DNA from: Siderastrea radians
Lineage: Eukaryota > Cnidaria > Anthozoa > Scleractinia > Rhizangiidae
Reading direction: 5' to 3'
DNA length: 64,000 nt
Assembly (NCBI GenBank): GCA_964017195.1
Contig: OZ024894.1
Coordinates: 1,550,501 to 1,614,500 of the forward strand
Numbering within the stretch: position 1 is the stretch's first letter; each line of letters opens with the position of its first letter. The notes under the pieces were generated by a model. It ran no database searches. It was not told the origin of the DNA and worked only from the letters and a program-made list of their open reading frames with translations. Shown piece by piece: positions 1 to 12,610 of the stretch. The translations under genes were made by a program, and so were the position numbers.

Positions 1-102
1 ACAAGTATTCAAAACAAGAAACTTTATAGAGACCTAAGAACTGAGCAGTGAAGTTCCATGAAGCTACAGCGTGAAAGAATGTGAAAGGTAAATTCATCTC
101 AC

Positions 103-3100
103 CTTTGACGATGGTTGGCCCTCTTCCTCCAAGGATTCTTCGTTTGTTTCTCGCTCGCCGCCAGCTACCTCTGTCAATACAAAGCAAAATAAACGAGAAC
201 ACTCGAAACACGGTCGTCCAAGACCTAAAATGGTATACATATGCCAGTTTGACGAATCCATGAGACCGAGTCCAATCTTGTGGCGTTGGAGTTAATGAGA
301 CCATGTCGCACGGATTTTGCTGGCGTTTTGCCGAAACTGCGCTTAAATTATGACTAAGTACCTGACTACCTGCGTTCACAAACAATTAAATATGCTCCTG
401 GAATACCGAGAGGAAGAAATTTTATGTGAATGCTTGCAAGGAGAACAAACCATAATAAGTTTCTATTACAACCTTAGAATGCAAACGCACAAGGCTGTCA
501 AGTTGTAATCCATTTTCATCCTGGCTATCCGTGACCAAAGACAATTATTAATTAGTTTCACTGCAATAGTAAGCGTCTTTCAACAAAACTGGACCATTGT
601 GTTCCCCCAACACCCCACACAATCTATTACTTCGGTAAAACCAAAACAAGAAAACTAATGCGTCATCTGTACCTAAAAATAGTCATAATTCTTAAAATGG
701 GGCCTAAGTAAGACGAAACGCTTACAGCAAATTATTCTTGAAAGATAAAAATACCGGCAAACGCATCACTAAGAGTGCTTTATTAAAGGCCCTATCGTCT
801 GATTTTTTGCCCCCGGGTCTGTGTAGTTTCCGACAATTTCTTTCACGCGAGCCAGCGTTTACAGCTCTTGGGATATTGAGTGTGTGAATGCATTTTTAGT
901 TTTTTTCTTCTCTTTTTTTTTCTCTCACCGTCCTTGTTCGCGGGCATTTAATATGTAACCTCAAATATCGATGGGAAACATAACAATGCTGCAAAAAAGG
1001 GTATTATTTCAGAGTAGGCTACTGCATATTAAAAGAAATAGGATTACTTCGAGTTCGTCTATGGTGTTCGGAAGTCTACCATTCACCCTTTCTTCATACG
1101 TTAATCCCTACGGTGTGTATAGCCAACGTAGTATAAAAAAAGAAACATTTTATCATCTTTATGTTTACTGCATGCATATGAAAATGACAATTTTAAATGT
1201 TCCCTAGAACTGAATTAACGCTTTTACGGATTAAGCGCAATAAACAAATAATTGAAGATTGCAAAGAAGATTTGAAAAGCGGGAAAAGAGGTTTAAGATA
1301 AAGTTGAAACGTTAAGTATACCAGGTGCAATGTTTAAAGAAAACAACCACCCACGAAGATGCATATTTACTGTAACCTCGATGTAACGAGTATCAGAATT
1401 TACAATATATATTACACGCGCTCTGATTGGCTAAAAATCACGCCTTATCAGAGTTAAGAAAATAACTTTTTGTAAGCCCGCACGGTGATTGGCTCAAACA
1501 TGGCTGTTCTTCTATACTTGTATAACTCCATAACAACACTCGCAGAAATTTTGTCCGCTCGAAAAAACCAGCAAAAACACTCGTCTACGGCTCACGTTTA
1601 AAATATCCGTTTCTCGTTCTCCCAGGCTTCTATTCCTGTTTTTAAAACCCTACAAAAACTGCTTTCTCTGTCTAAATATACTGAAAACGATCGAAAAAGC
1701 CAGGAAGAGCGAACGTTCGAAAAGAGCTTCGAACGTAGGGACTTCTGAAAACGCACAGCGTTTTATTTACGTATCGTTTTCGGTGTGGACAGAGAAGGAA
1801 CGCATCGTTTTGAAAACTGTGTGGACGCCAACATCATTTTCGATCGCGAAAGTGGGGCAATAGGCAAAAACGCGTGGAAGAGATACTCACTTTAAACGAA
1901 AACGCGTTAGGGTGGATAGCCGGTGAAAACGATGCGAAAAGGCCTCAGTACACGTCTAGTAAATATTTCCTTAAAAATGTGCTCAATATTTATCGAACAA
2001 AATGCCGAGATCGTTTTCGTTTGCAGTTACTGTATTGTTAAATATTGCAAAAATGTTGGCGGTACGTTTGAACAAATTTTGGTTTACTTGGTTTAAATCT
2101 TATTTTTTTTGCAAAGTGCTTTCAACAGCCTTTCAACATTTATTTTATTTCTTTGCAATATTCAACCAAGTTGAAAGTCTTGTTCAACTGGTCCTAACAT
2201 TTGGTTCAAAAAATGTTGAGCGAATGCTTAATACCCTTAATAGGGCCTTAAGGTTAAGCTAAAGAATTCGCAGCCCCCGGGGAAAAATGAGATTAACCAT
2301 TGAGCTAACGGCGATAATCCTTGTTTAAGACAAACCTCAATAAATTATGCTTTCTGTCGTGCGCTTGAAAAGCCGTTAAAACACTTCAAGGAAGAACATC
2401 AATAATATATGGCTCCCAACACACAATAACCACCGACATCTTTTTGCAATACGCCGCAACTTCTGCAAATTAGCGGAAGTTCAACATTTGAATAACTGGT
2501 CGTGAATTAAATTCGCGCTTCGAAGAATGGAAAAACTGAAAGGCTACCAGTTTTCGAAGAGAAAAATATACGGCACCCCACGTAAAATAAAAGGTTTTCT
2601 TTATATTGCTAAAACTAAGATTGTATGTTGGTAAGGGAATCGCCCGTTATTTCGTTGTTTTATCCATAATTAATGAGCTCACAGTGTAATTGTCTCTACC
2701 TCCTCGAGAAAAACTAAGCACTTTTATTTTCGCAAAAAGAGACAGCTCTAGAAAAGCAATTATCACACCAGGGGTACCAGAGATCACTACAAAAACACCT
2801 CAAGTAAAAAGTCTCAGCTCATTAGTGCGTGAGATAAACCGAGAGCGTACATAGAAGAATTAACGACAAGATTATGAGAAAAATGTTCGCAAACCACAGA
2901 TAAGCAAACTGAGAGCTGTATGCGGATGTAAATACTCGAATTGTCTCTTCACTGGAGATGTTTTAAAAGTTTACTCTTCGGCTAATGGCACGTTGATTTA
3001 TTGCTGATCATTAGCACTTAAAAGAATCTCTCATACCTGCAGCTGGGCTTGATATCTTCAGTGGGGGAGTAGCCATTGAATCGGACCACTCCGCAACTTC

Positions 3101-6100
3101 GTCGCCATCTCCTCCAGCTAAAAGACCAGACAGGGAAGATCGCCTCTGGCCCTGGTAAGAAACAAACAGGAGGGCGTTTGCAATCTCGTCGCTCAACTGG
3201 TTTCTGCGATAAAAGAGCTGAAAAACAGTTTGTACTGGACTATGGAACAATTCGGCTTCGTGGCGTTGTGAACTGCAGGAGTGTAATTGCGAAGTGACAA
3301 GTTGAAGAGTGGAACAAATCAGAGACGATTTCATGTATAAAGTACTTAGCTAAGGTAAGTTTGTCTTCATGGTATAAAAACATACAGAAGTATTTAACCG
3401 CACGTACTGACTGTTTACGACCCAAAAAGTTCACAAAGTGCGAAGTTCAATTAGATACCTGCAGAATCGGACATCACCTTAAAATAGATTGCCTTACAAT
3501 GAACGCTTCATCCATAAGACAAATTGATAAATACCGCTCTCATGTTGGACACAGTCGCTTTCTTCTTCAACAAAACTTTTCAAGGTTAAGAAATACAAGA
3601 ATCGTACAATAGTTAGTATACAAGTGAGTACGTTGTAAAGTGATTTACCTTTTTAATGTCAATATTTTCAATGCGACTAAGATTTTTTAACGGGAGTAAT
3701 TGATGGCAACAAATGATCTCTCTGAAAACGTCTCAGAATAAGCTTAAAACAACTACAGAAAGTCCAGAAAAAACAAAAATGAGTTCCACGCAAACGGTAA
3801 ACAGTTTAATTGGTGCGTAGGTGTATAGTGTAGCTTCATTAATGTGTTGAGTCTACTAATATGAATTTTTTTCAAATACATGTAAAATCACTTGCAAAAG
3901 CATATCAAAACATCCGTAATACTTAACATGCAAGGGCCTGTCGTTCACCTGAAGTCTGCTTAAAACAATGAACTGAGTTCGCATATAACTTTACGTGATA
4001 CAAAGTACCTTAAAAAAATACATATCTCGTTTTTCAACGGGAATAAAAGATGCTGAAGAAACAATTGGAATTTTTCATTAACAATGAAGGGCTCTCGCCT
4101 CGGATAAATTGTTCTATTTAAATTAGAAAAATCCTGCTACTATGATATTTATAAATTTGTAAAAATTAGACTACGCGTGCAATAGATGCATGTTCTACTT
4201 ACATTAGTTGAAAATCTCAGTTTGCAACTCGTTTGCGGAGGTTAGTCGTACTACGTCTTCACCTAATTTTTCCAAGGTGGTCATAAACTGTTAACTAAGG
4301 GAACAAGACGGATACGAAAGGACGGGGATTAAAGCGGAGTTGTGAGCCCCAGGCCCATGTTTATGAGAGGATTTGATCAGATGTGACAAAAGATCTACTG
4401 GTAGTTTTTACCTGTGGCAGTTTCAGAGCTTCCGTATATAAATTTTCGCGAAACCTTAGAAACAAATGGTAACTCAAAAAGTTCTGAAAATGTCCTAGAA
4501 AATTGTTTCTGAGAAAGAGGACAAACCCTGAATAATGCTAAAGGACATATACATCATGGCTGCGTATTGAAGATAATTTTTAATTCTCTCGCCTATAAGG
4601 GACACTGAAATTCAGTTAAAACAAGTGCACTCACGTTTTTATCTCAGGCCTGTAAAATTAATATTTTTGTTGAAGTTTGCTTTTGGATATTTTTTGTCTG
4701 TAAAGTTGATGCATTGCTGATTTTGATACAATTATTCACAAAAATAAAGCAATATTTCATGTACCGTTTAAACATGTAACTTCAATAGTCCAGTTTTGAC
4801 TTTGCCAAGACCCACTGAATAGACTCAATTTGAGGTAAAACGCTGTATTCACAAATACCAGTAGGGAAGTGCTGAATTTTGAAATAGAACAATATGCAGA
4901 GTTGTAAATAGTTCATGGTTTTTCTTGCCTTTTCATTCAGTGGTCTTGGTGAGTTCAAAACTGGACTATTGATCAACTGATTTTAACAATTCGTCCCCAG
5001 TCCTCTAACTGTTTCTGAAGTGGTCCATAGCATTTACTAGTAATAGTCTCTTTTTTCTAGCTATATTTTCCCCTTTATTTATTTATTTACTTAAATAAAT
5101 AAATATTTATTTATTTATTCTTTTTTTTTTGGGGGGGGGGGTTGGGGTTGGTTGTATTCTTGGGGGGAGGCTAAATGTTGAAGACAATTAGTAAGGGTGG
5201 GAAATTGGAAAGAATTTGTGGAGTTACAGGACGGTTTTATTCATGGAAAGGACATCTGTACATTTAACTAGCTCTTTTGCACAAAACAAGTTATGCACAA
5301 GGTAATAAAGGGGCTAGTTTATAAAGAAAGGGTGGTGCTATGTCATACCTACCAGCCTTATAAAATCAGAAATAGAGACCACCCCCCCCCCTTCACCCCA
5401 GTCCTGGGGTAGTGCCCTGCCCCCAGCACTGGGCAGGGTCCAGGATGCTGCAGGGTTTTCGCATTAATTTTTAAAAATATTGCCTGTACTGTACTGTTTA
5501 GGCATTACAATTCTCAGGTGTTGTTTAATGGTCTCAAGCACTTCATGTATTGCAGAAAACAATAGGATTAAGAAGAGTCAAAACCAATCTTTAACAATTC
5601 AGTTCCAAGTTTTTACAAAAGGAAATGTATTTTTGTTCCTCTTGAAAACTGGGATGTCCCGGTTTATTTAGGTTTTGAAACTCAAAAATTGGGACAATTC
5701 TGATTAAATCGGGATGGTTGGCAGGTATGCTATGCCTGTCGGGTAGTAAATTTTGATTTATCAAATCAGTTAATAAGGTTGATTGGCCATTATAAAAAAT
5801 TCAAATGCTGACATTTCAAGCATAGTTAATCCCTTTGTCAGTGCAAATCAAGGAATTGTGGATTGTATGTAGTTTGCAATGTATACTGATTGAATGGTGG
5901 AGCTATGCTATTGGTGGAAATATGCGAGAAACCAATTGCATGTACAGGTGTAACACTTTTCATTCAACTAATTTAATCTCGTTTTTCAAATTGCCATGTT
6001 TCCACCAACAGCATACAGTGTACACTTACATAGCCCCACTGTTTAATATAATTATATTTATTATAATAAGCCACATCAACCCACAATTCCTTCCCAAGGG

Positions 6101-9100
6101 CTAATGCTCAAAGCATCAGGTTTTGGATTTCTTCACTGTGGCCAATTTACTTATCAACTCAGTTAACAAATTCAAATTTCACTTCCTCACTGACACAACA
6201 CAACAGTTTCTTTAGAAACTAAGCCCTTCAATCTGCATACTCAAGGCAGATTTTAATTCATCTACAAAATAACAGTCGCTAAACACAAACCAATTTTGGT
6301 CAGCTGTTGTCCAATGACTGAGTGTATTTTGTAGCTCTGCAGTTGTGGCTAACATGTATAACTGGAACAGATCTCGTCAGCATTATTTAGGAGTTTTCTG
6401 AATGTAAACTGATGAGCTTATTAAAATTCAGCTATTCATGCAATATAACTGTGGGATTGTATTTTTGTGGTTCAAGGTAGTTATGCAAAGAAAACATATC
6501 ACCATACCATTATTTCTGCTAAAAGATCAGGGGTTTTTGCCCTTCGTTTTGACGGATCATCCCCACTTCTGTGTCTGCAGAGAGCAGCAGGTGTAGAAAG
6601 AACCCACGGAGTAACAGGACTTCCTTGAACTGACTCAGTGTCTCCATGACAGGTAGGCTGTGACTGTGTTCTTACACTGCACTTTAAGCCTGACAAACAA
6701 CAAGTATGCATACATTGGCATATTTTTCATTGGTTTTTCTTGCCCCTATTTAAATGCCTCATTCATAGCAGTTGTGCAGTTACATGTAGCTACCCCAAGA
6801 CACAAACAACACAAATTGGACATAACAGGTTAAAACCAACTGTAATGTAAATAGCGTGGCTATCTACACTGTACAAGTGCAGGCATCATGCCATTTTGTT
6901 TCTCTCTCTTCCTGGGTGTTTAAGGACGGTGCCTCCTAATACAGATATCATTTTTGCAAAGGTTATTGGAGTCCAAAAACAAAAAAATGTGGGCAACCAT
7001 GCATTTTTCAGAGATAATTAAGTAACCATAATTCTAAAAAAGGGGTAAAATACAAAGAATGTATGGCAATTCCTTTTCAAATGCATGGTTCCAGAAAGTC
7101 TCAAAGGCCAAGAGTTTTAAAAGAAAATATGAAGTTAAACTGGAATTTCCAAGAGAGGTTGGGGGCTTCAAGGTAAAAAACCATCCGTGGGGGAGGTATG
7201 GATATTTTCAGGAACCACACAATCTAAGCTCAATTATCTCTGAAAAATATACGTGGTTACCCCCAGTTTTCTTTTTGGGTTCTGATAGCCCTTGCTAAGA
7301 TCTGCTTTTTCCACATAGTCATAAACCGTGCAAAAATCTTGTTGTATTGGTTGGCAAATTTTCCAGATGTGCAGAAGGTATGCAGTGACAAAAGGAGGCA
7401 CCGCCCTTAAACGGGTGCCAGCAAACCATTACAAAATCCTAACAAAATATATGTTGGGTGATACAAGTAACCCTGTGGAGGACTAGCATCCCATCCAGGG
7501 AGAAGAAATAATGGGTGGTTCCAGAAAATATCCATACCCATACCACGGGCGGCATCTCGGAATTCCGAAGAGGAGGGGGGTTATGTCGACTGGAATTCCG
7601 AGGACATGGGTGGGCTACGTCGACTGGAATTCCGAGGACAAGGGGGGGTTCATTGGACTGGAATTCCGAAGGCATACGGGGTTTTCAGGAGAGTAACTTC
7701 CAGTTTGGTGTGGTTAAGTCTCTTCAAGAAAAACTCGTCAAAAACGACTTATCTAAGGACGATGATTCACTCGTAAACACAAGACACATTCAACTCAATC
7801 AACACGCCAGAGACACATTTCAATGGTCATGGTCAATAAAATGTTTATGCTAACATGACGGCTGAAAGCTGTTCACTTGCCAGTACATTGGTCACAAAAG
7901 CGATCGTAGGTTTTTCTTCGATTGTTTTGCTCGAATACAATACTGTAGATCCCAGCAAAGGGTTTTCAGCCCCTCTATTAAAGCAGATATCATCGAGACA
8001 CATGTGAAATTGTTGCGTTACATACCATGTGACTTTCATTGAAAAGGTCAGATTTCACGCGTTATGCAAATTTGATGCGCTTTTGATCAGACAACATTCA
8101 CAATTTTGTACAAATTCTTTTAAAGTTGTCATTGACTTTGAATTTCAATGTGAGTTTCCTTTACTATTTTAATTTTAATCAAAGGATAAAGTGCGGGGAA
8201 AAAGTTTGATTTGTTCTTGCGCAATTTATTTGAGGCCGCAGTACAGTATGCAAATTGCGTTCACTGTGAACTAAAAATAATTGTAGGAAAAAAAGCTTGC
8301 TATTTTACTCTAATTCTTTTCCTAACATCATAACCTTCGATTTTTAGAATAGGTTGCATTCAACAGTTTCGCTTTTGATGGCAGGTTTGAGTCTGGCAAA
8401 CGCAATTATGAATTTCCAATTTCAATTCTGAAAATTTTAGCTTTGTTGTTAAAATTTTACGTCGCATTCGGCACGCAAATTATTCAAGGCAACCCTCAAC
8501 ACCAAAAATTATAGGCAAACTTTTAAACATTGGACCAAGCGTTGGAATGACTTCAAAGCCGTTTGAGTTTTCTAATGTTTAACGGATTATCGGAAGTGTA
8601 CGTTTTGCAGTGGAAGGTTACAATGTAAAATATCACTCAGTCGGCCGCTGTTTGTCATCACGCAACGTTGATTGTTTGCTGTGTCTTTTGGAGGGAGCGA
8701 AAGGATTAATTTCCGTTTAAAAAAGGTGTTTGAAATAAAGAGAGGGCTTTTCAAATCAGTGGGAAGAAAAAAGCAGCAGTTCTTAACGGGGTTTGAATGA
8801 TTACGAAATTCCGAAGGCATGGGGGGGGGTAGAACGGTTTGGAATTCTGAGGGCAAGGGGGGGTTGAGCATTTTGGAATTTCCTAAGGCAAGGGGGGTCT
8901 AGATGAAGATGCTGCCCGTGGTAGGGTATGGATATTTTCTGGAATCACCCAATGCTCCTACATAGAGTCCACGTAGCTCATTTATTTTTGTTGAATTTTT
9001 GCTCATCAGTTCTGTTACATTCAAGACAACACTTGCACATGGCATCCACATAGTAAAGAGAATTTCAATGTAGCTTATTTTGCTCAAATTTATTCACATA

Positions 9101-10601
9101 ACTTCATTTGTAAACAAATCTAAGACACTCACCAGATAATGGGGTAGCATTAATTGATTGATCATCTTGTGAGAACAAAGATGGAGTTTCAGAAACCTTG
9201 TGTCCATATCTTGAAGTCAATGGAGTCTTAAACTCATTACAGCCCTCTGGTTTGGGGGTTAAATGACAATCATTGGAATTTTCTTGTAAATCTGAGATTT
9301 TAGGTGACAAATGCGGATCATTAAGAAAATCTGCAGGTGTAAGGTTTTGATCCTTCACTAAACCCTCACTGACTTCACCAAGCCCTGCAAAACAAGTTGA
9401 AAATATGAAATATGTATTTTTTGTGGCATATAATACTTCATAATGAGTGAAAATATAATTATAGAGGAAATTACACGGCTGCACAAAGATACGACTTTCA
9501 TTTTCGAGTGGTATAAACCATATTTTGCAAACAAGTGCAGCAAGTAAAATGTAGTTTTTTCTTACCAGGAGAAAATAAAATTCATATTTTCAAGTCGATG
9601 TGTACCTAATTTTCTTTTTGTTATATAGACAAGAGAGTTTTTGAACAAACAACGACGAAAAAGCAGGAAATGACATCACTGATATCGTCACTAGTGACGA
9701 TATGGAAAATACGCCACTTGAGTCCCGGATGTTGTTTTCTATGAGCTTTAGGAGTGGTCTATTTTCCACTAAAACACTCTTGTCTATATAATAAAACAAC
9801 ACAATACACTTGTATAAGTTTCTTTGCATGATGCTCCACAGTGGAAAACACTCCTAAAAGCCCAATTTTGGGAAGAGGGAAGGGAGGGGAGGAGAGGGGA
9901 ATAATGCATACATGCCAACTCTCTCTTCTTATTTAGCACATAGTTCCATAGCAAGGCTAGAAACAATGTACATGTACATGTATATATTTACTCGTCAGTG
10001 TAAAAACACCTAGCCATACAGTTACTGTTACAATGAGATATCAAAAGTGTTATGAAGTGATGACATCACACTGTATACCATAAACATCGTTCTTAAAAAG
10101 CCGAAGTCTCAACAAAGCTTTGTAGAGCATGGAAGAAACATATTTACAATGCTATGTATCCGTTTCAACGCCATTATCTGGAGTGTGACATCAAAGAGAG
10201 CTTTGTTTCACCGACGACCATTATTGATCGTTTGACTTCTTGTTGTGAATAATTTAAGCTTATATCAAAAATATTTCAATGGAAAACTCATTACATTCGC
10301 CATGGTGAAATATTAATACAAATTTACCGAGGTCATGGCGTTTTTCTTTTGTGTGGTTTCAATGAACTGGAATGGTGTTCATTAGAAACGAGAACGTAAC
10401 CGTGAGCTGAGTTGATCAACCTTACAACACTGTTACAAACAAAACATCAAATTGCTACACACCTTCTGGGCATTTTGCCTCCAACAAGTCTAACCAGAAT
10501 TTTTCAGGAACCTTCCTTTTATCGATGAATGATGTTTCTGTTAGCTTTGACGATTTTCTAGGGCACTGCTCGCCATAACTCAGCTGAATGAATGGCTCCA
10601 T
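103..10601 (-). CDS. BRCA2-like protein, N-terminal exons (gene runs off left edge)
   Basis: Five coding exons can be read on the minus strand: 10463-10601 (start ATG), 9133-9384, 6508-6689, 3037-3217 and 103-170. All have GT-AG junctions and matching phases (1, 1, 0, 1, 0). The protein, about 240 residues so far, is low-complexity and rich in Ser/Thr-Pro (FKTP, SPVTP, KTPD). Three points recall the vertebrate BRCA2 N-terminus: an aromatic/acidic segment followed by Lys-Cys and Leu-Gly in exons 1-2 (EKFWLDLLEAKC), a second exon of 252 nt close to the human 249-nt exon 3, and WSDSMATPP in exon 4, matching the conserved Trp-Ser-x-Ser-x-Ala-Thr-Pro-Pro of BRCA2. BRCA2 loads RAD51 during homologous recombination. 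The Trp-Phe pair that binds PALB2 in vertebrates is not evident. Exon 3 has an alternative donor 5 nt downstream. Small exons may be missed, and RAD51-binding repeats would lie outside the window. The exon chain is firm; the BRCA2 name is less so. Confidence 0.6.
171..3036. other. Intron of BRCA2-like gene
   Basis: No coding exon was recognised here, but a small one could be hidden. About 1,390-1,960 has the look of repeated DNA: two CTGATTGGCT/GTGATTGGCT segments and several blocks built on GAAAACG and its complement. A related block recurs near 62,330-62,460. Confidence 0.4.
3218..6507. other. Intron of BRCA2-like gene with simple repeats
   Basis: The intron has an imperfect TTTA/TAAA palindromic microsatellite at about 5,080-5,120, followed by a T-run and a G-run (5,121-5,140). 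A C-run lies near 5,383, followed by a GC-rich block of CTGGGG/CCCAG words (5,395-5,445). No coding signal was recognised. Confidence 0.45.
6924..7406. mobile_element. TTAA-type MITE, copy A
   Basis: A 483-bp element flanked by TTAA on both sides (6920-6923 and 7407-7410). Its terminal inverted repeats begin GGACGGTGCCTCCT and GGGCGGTGCCTCCT. TTAA duplication is typical of piggyBac-type transposons. There is no transposase ORF. It lies in an intron of the BRCA2-like gene. A second copy, in opposite orientation, is at 62,833-63,551. A stretch near 7,195-7,230 resembles the termini of the neighbouring element at 7,513-8,950. Confidence 0.75.
7513..8950. mobile_element. Non-autonomous DNA transposon with 45-bp terminal inverted repeats
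   Basis: The left arm (7513-7557) and right arm (8907-8950) are near-perfect inverted copies starting GGGTGRTTCCAGAAAATA. The flanking bases AAT on both sides may be a 3-bp target duplication. Just inside each end are tandem modules of about 40 bp centred on GGAATTCCGA with G-rich spacers: three or four at the left (7,555-7,680), three at the right (8,805-8,895). Open frames through these modules are repeat-derived and not genes. The element lies in the intron at 6,690-9,132 of the BRCA2-like gene. Confidence 0.75.
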
Positions 10602-10604
10602 TCC

Positions 10605-10622
10605 TCAACCAGCAGCCGCCAT
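10605..10622 (-). promoter_or_regulatory. YY1/TISU motif with five-codon upstream ORF
   Basis: On the minus strand CAAGATGGCGGC is a perfect match to the TISU/YY1 consensus. Its ATG (10622-10620) opens four further codons and then TGA (10607-10605). That stop is in frame with, and three bases before, the ATG used for the BRCA2-like protein. It may mark the transcription start region, act as a minimal upstream ORF, or both. Confidence 0.6.
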
Positions 10623-10634
10623 CTTGCTTTGAGC

Positions 10635-10642
10635 TTCCCGCC
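10635..10642 (-). promoter_or_regulatory. E2F consensus site
   Basis: GGCGGGAA on the minus strand (TTCCCGCC on plus) lies 34 bases upstream of the BRCA2-like start codon. It is the canonical E2F core, fitting S-phase expression expected of a recombination gene. Function is inferred from the motif and its position only. Confidence 0.45.
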
Positions 10643-11806
10643 AGTCCGCGTAAACTCGGTTCAGACTCCTCGCGCGGTATACCACAGGTCACCCAACCTG
10701 ACCCGGCTTGCTAGGACATATGATGCCATGGAGTTTCAGTCATAGTTTTGTAGGCCAAAAATGTGCTAAATTCATATCTTAGAAGCAAGAATTACATCTT
10801 GACTGACAACGGGACAATATCAAGTGGAGTTTTCAAAGAAAGAACGACCCGCAATCAGTTTTTTTTCCGATGTTAAGAAAACAAACGTCGGCCAGACTAT
10901 TTCACGTTGAGACCTTTTTTCATATTAAAAATGCTAAAAATAGACAATAGTGTCCTTTTAAAAGATGTTGTTAGTTTTATATCGAATTTTCAACGTTAAA
11001 CGAATATTTTGTTGATTATATTTTTCTTTTGTGGTTTTCCATTAAAGTAAAAGGTGTTATTTTAATAACCAGTGAGCTGTTTTGGCGCTAAAATTAAGAT
11101 CAATTATTAATTACGTTTTGCATTACTGAAACCAAACACGGACCAGTGTTAAGTGGAATATTTTCATGCATGATAGCCACCTTTGAATTCACGAGTGTAA
11201 AAAAGGAAAACATCAACAAAATATTGCTTCGGTTTTCAGTATGAAGACGGTATGCAGGAGAATAATACGTTAGTATAGTGCAAAAGTAATACGTTCATTT
11301 GATTACTTTATCGATGGTAAACTATTGCATAAGGATATTATACGTTAAAGAAGGAAGTTATAATGAATTATTTAATCTTTTATGTTGTTCTAAAAAGGAA
11401 AAGGTGACACCTACTATAAATCTTCTAGCAATTACACGAGTCCAGGAAACAAAAACAAACAACTAACGAGGATACCTTGTGAACGATTTGAGCCTTGATC
11501 ACGCCCGATCAATACTTACAAGTAAATAGTAAAAGCATTGCAGACGAGAGAAAAAAACTGCTTTTTAATTTTTTGAGTATATTTCCGTAGACTCCTACTA
11601 GAAAACTATTCCAAAGAAACATCTGGTAGCTTCTGACAAATGGTACACAACACTGAATTGGAAACGTCCGAACGTAAGTAGTTAGAAATTCTCTCGGTTT
11701 ACTTTATTTTACTCATTGTGCATCTAAATTTTTAGTCAACAGAAGTGGTTTCATTTCTAAAAGCCCATCTGAGAAACGAAAATTGAAATCAATTTCTGGA
11801 AAGGAC

Positions 11807-12052
11807 TAGACTGCGAGCAGCCGTCCTATTTTCCTCAGATCCCACGCGCGAGTGGAAATGAATAAATTATGCAAAATAGGGGAAAAAACGACAGGGGAAT
11901 GGGGGAGAGGGAGGAAATAGCACTTTCTTCTTCCCCTTCCCCGCGCCCGCGCTTCTCGCGGCTCGCCGCTCGCGCCTCACTCGCCAACTCGCCAAAACCC
12001 AACTCACCAACCTCGCTGAAATTAGGAGAAGAAAGAGACTGCTCGCAGTCTA
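11807..12052. mobile_element. MITE with 9-bp target duplication
   Basis: A 246-bp element with 14-bp terminal inverted repeats TAGACTGCGAGCAG. It is flanked by identical 9-bp direct repeats GGAAAGGAC (11798-11806 and 12053-12061). The interior is GC-rich with GCTCGC words. A 9-bp duplication suggests a Mutator-like family, although 8 bp (hAT) cannot be excluded. The perfect duplication implies recent insertion. Confidence 0.75.
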
Positions 12053-12320
12053 GGAAAGGACAGGAATATCACAAAAATTTCTCAAACAAAGATCGTATGA
12101 TCCTATCTTCAACCAGTTGATAGTTATAACTGAGAACCGAAGAAATTTTTCCCACAGAACTTTGTCAGTTTAAATTCTCACTAGTTATTTTCAGTAAACT
12201 TATCCCGTCTGTCTAATTGTTTATAAAAATAACGTTTTCACATATTAAAAATCTAAGCAAGCTACTTCATTTGGCATTCCCATCATAGGACTCCATTGTC
12301 AACATTGTGCATTCATTGCC

Positions 12321-12610
12321 ACGTGTCAATTACTATTGAAAACGATCGAAAACGCCACTATGAAGTTACTTGTTCAATTTTGCAACGACATCTGTTTAGA
12401 AATGCTCTGTTTCTGATCACCTTTCTTTCACATGCACCGTCTTTGTCTTTGCCTTTTAAATGACAGATGTAATACATAATTCTCTGTTTTCGAAAATATC
12501 CTCTTTGGACGGAGTTTTAAAATTTTGAAAATCTCCTTATATTCATTCGTATCGTGATGTGATGTGACCAGGAAGCCTAAACGTATATATCTAAAAAATG
12601 TCTTCAAGCG
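12321..12610 (+). repeat. Dispersed repeat, copy 1
   Basis: About 290 bp that recurs in the same orientation at 18,919-19,215. Shared blocks include GTCAATTACTATTGAAAA, CATCTGTTTAGAAATGCTC and CTCTGTTTTCGAAAATATCC. No coding capacity is seen; the family is not identified. Confidence 0.7.

Noticed and set aside
3076..3612. Plus-strand open frames of 73 and 83 codons.
   Set aside because: The first is antisense to exon 4 of the BRCA2-like gene; the second has no homology signal.
7439..7853. Short open frames with repeated PSEFQ/EFRGHG-like words.
   Set aside because: They come from the GGAATTCCGA tandem modules of a transposon.
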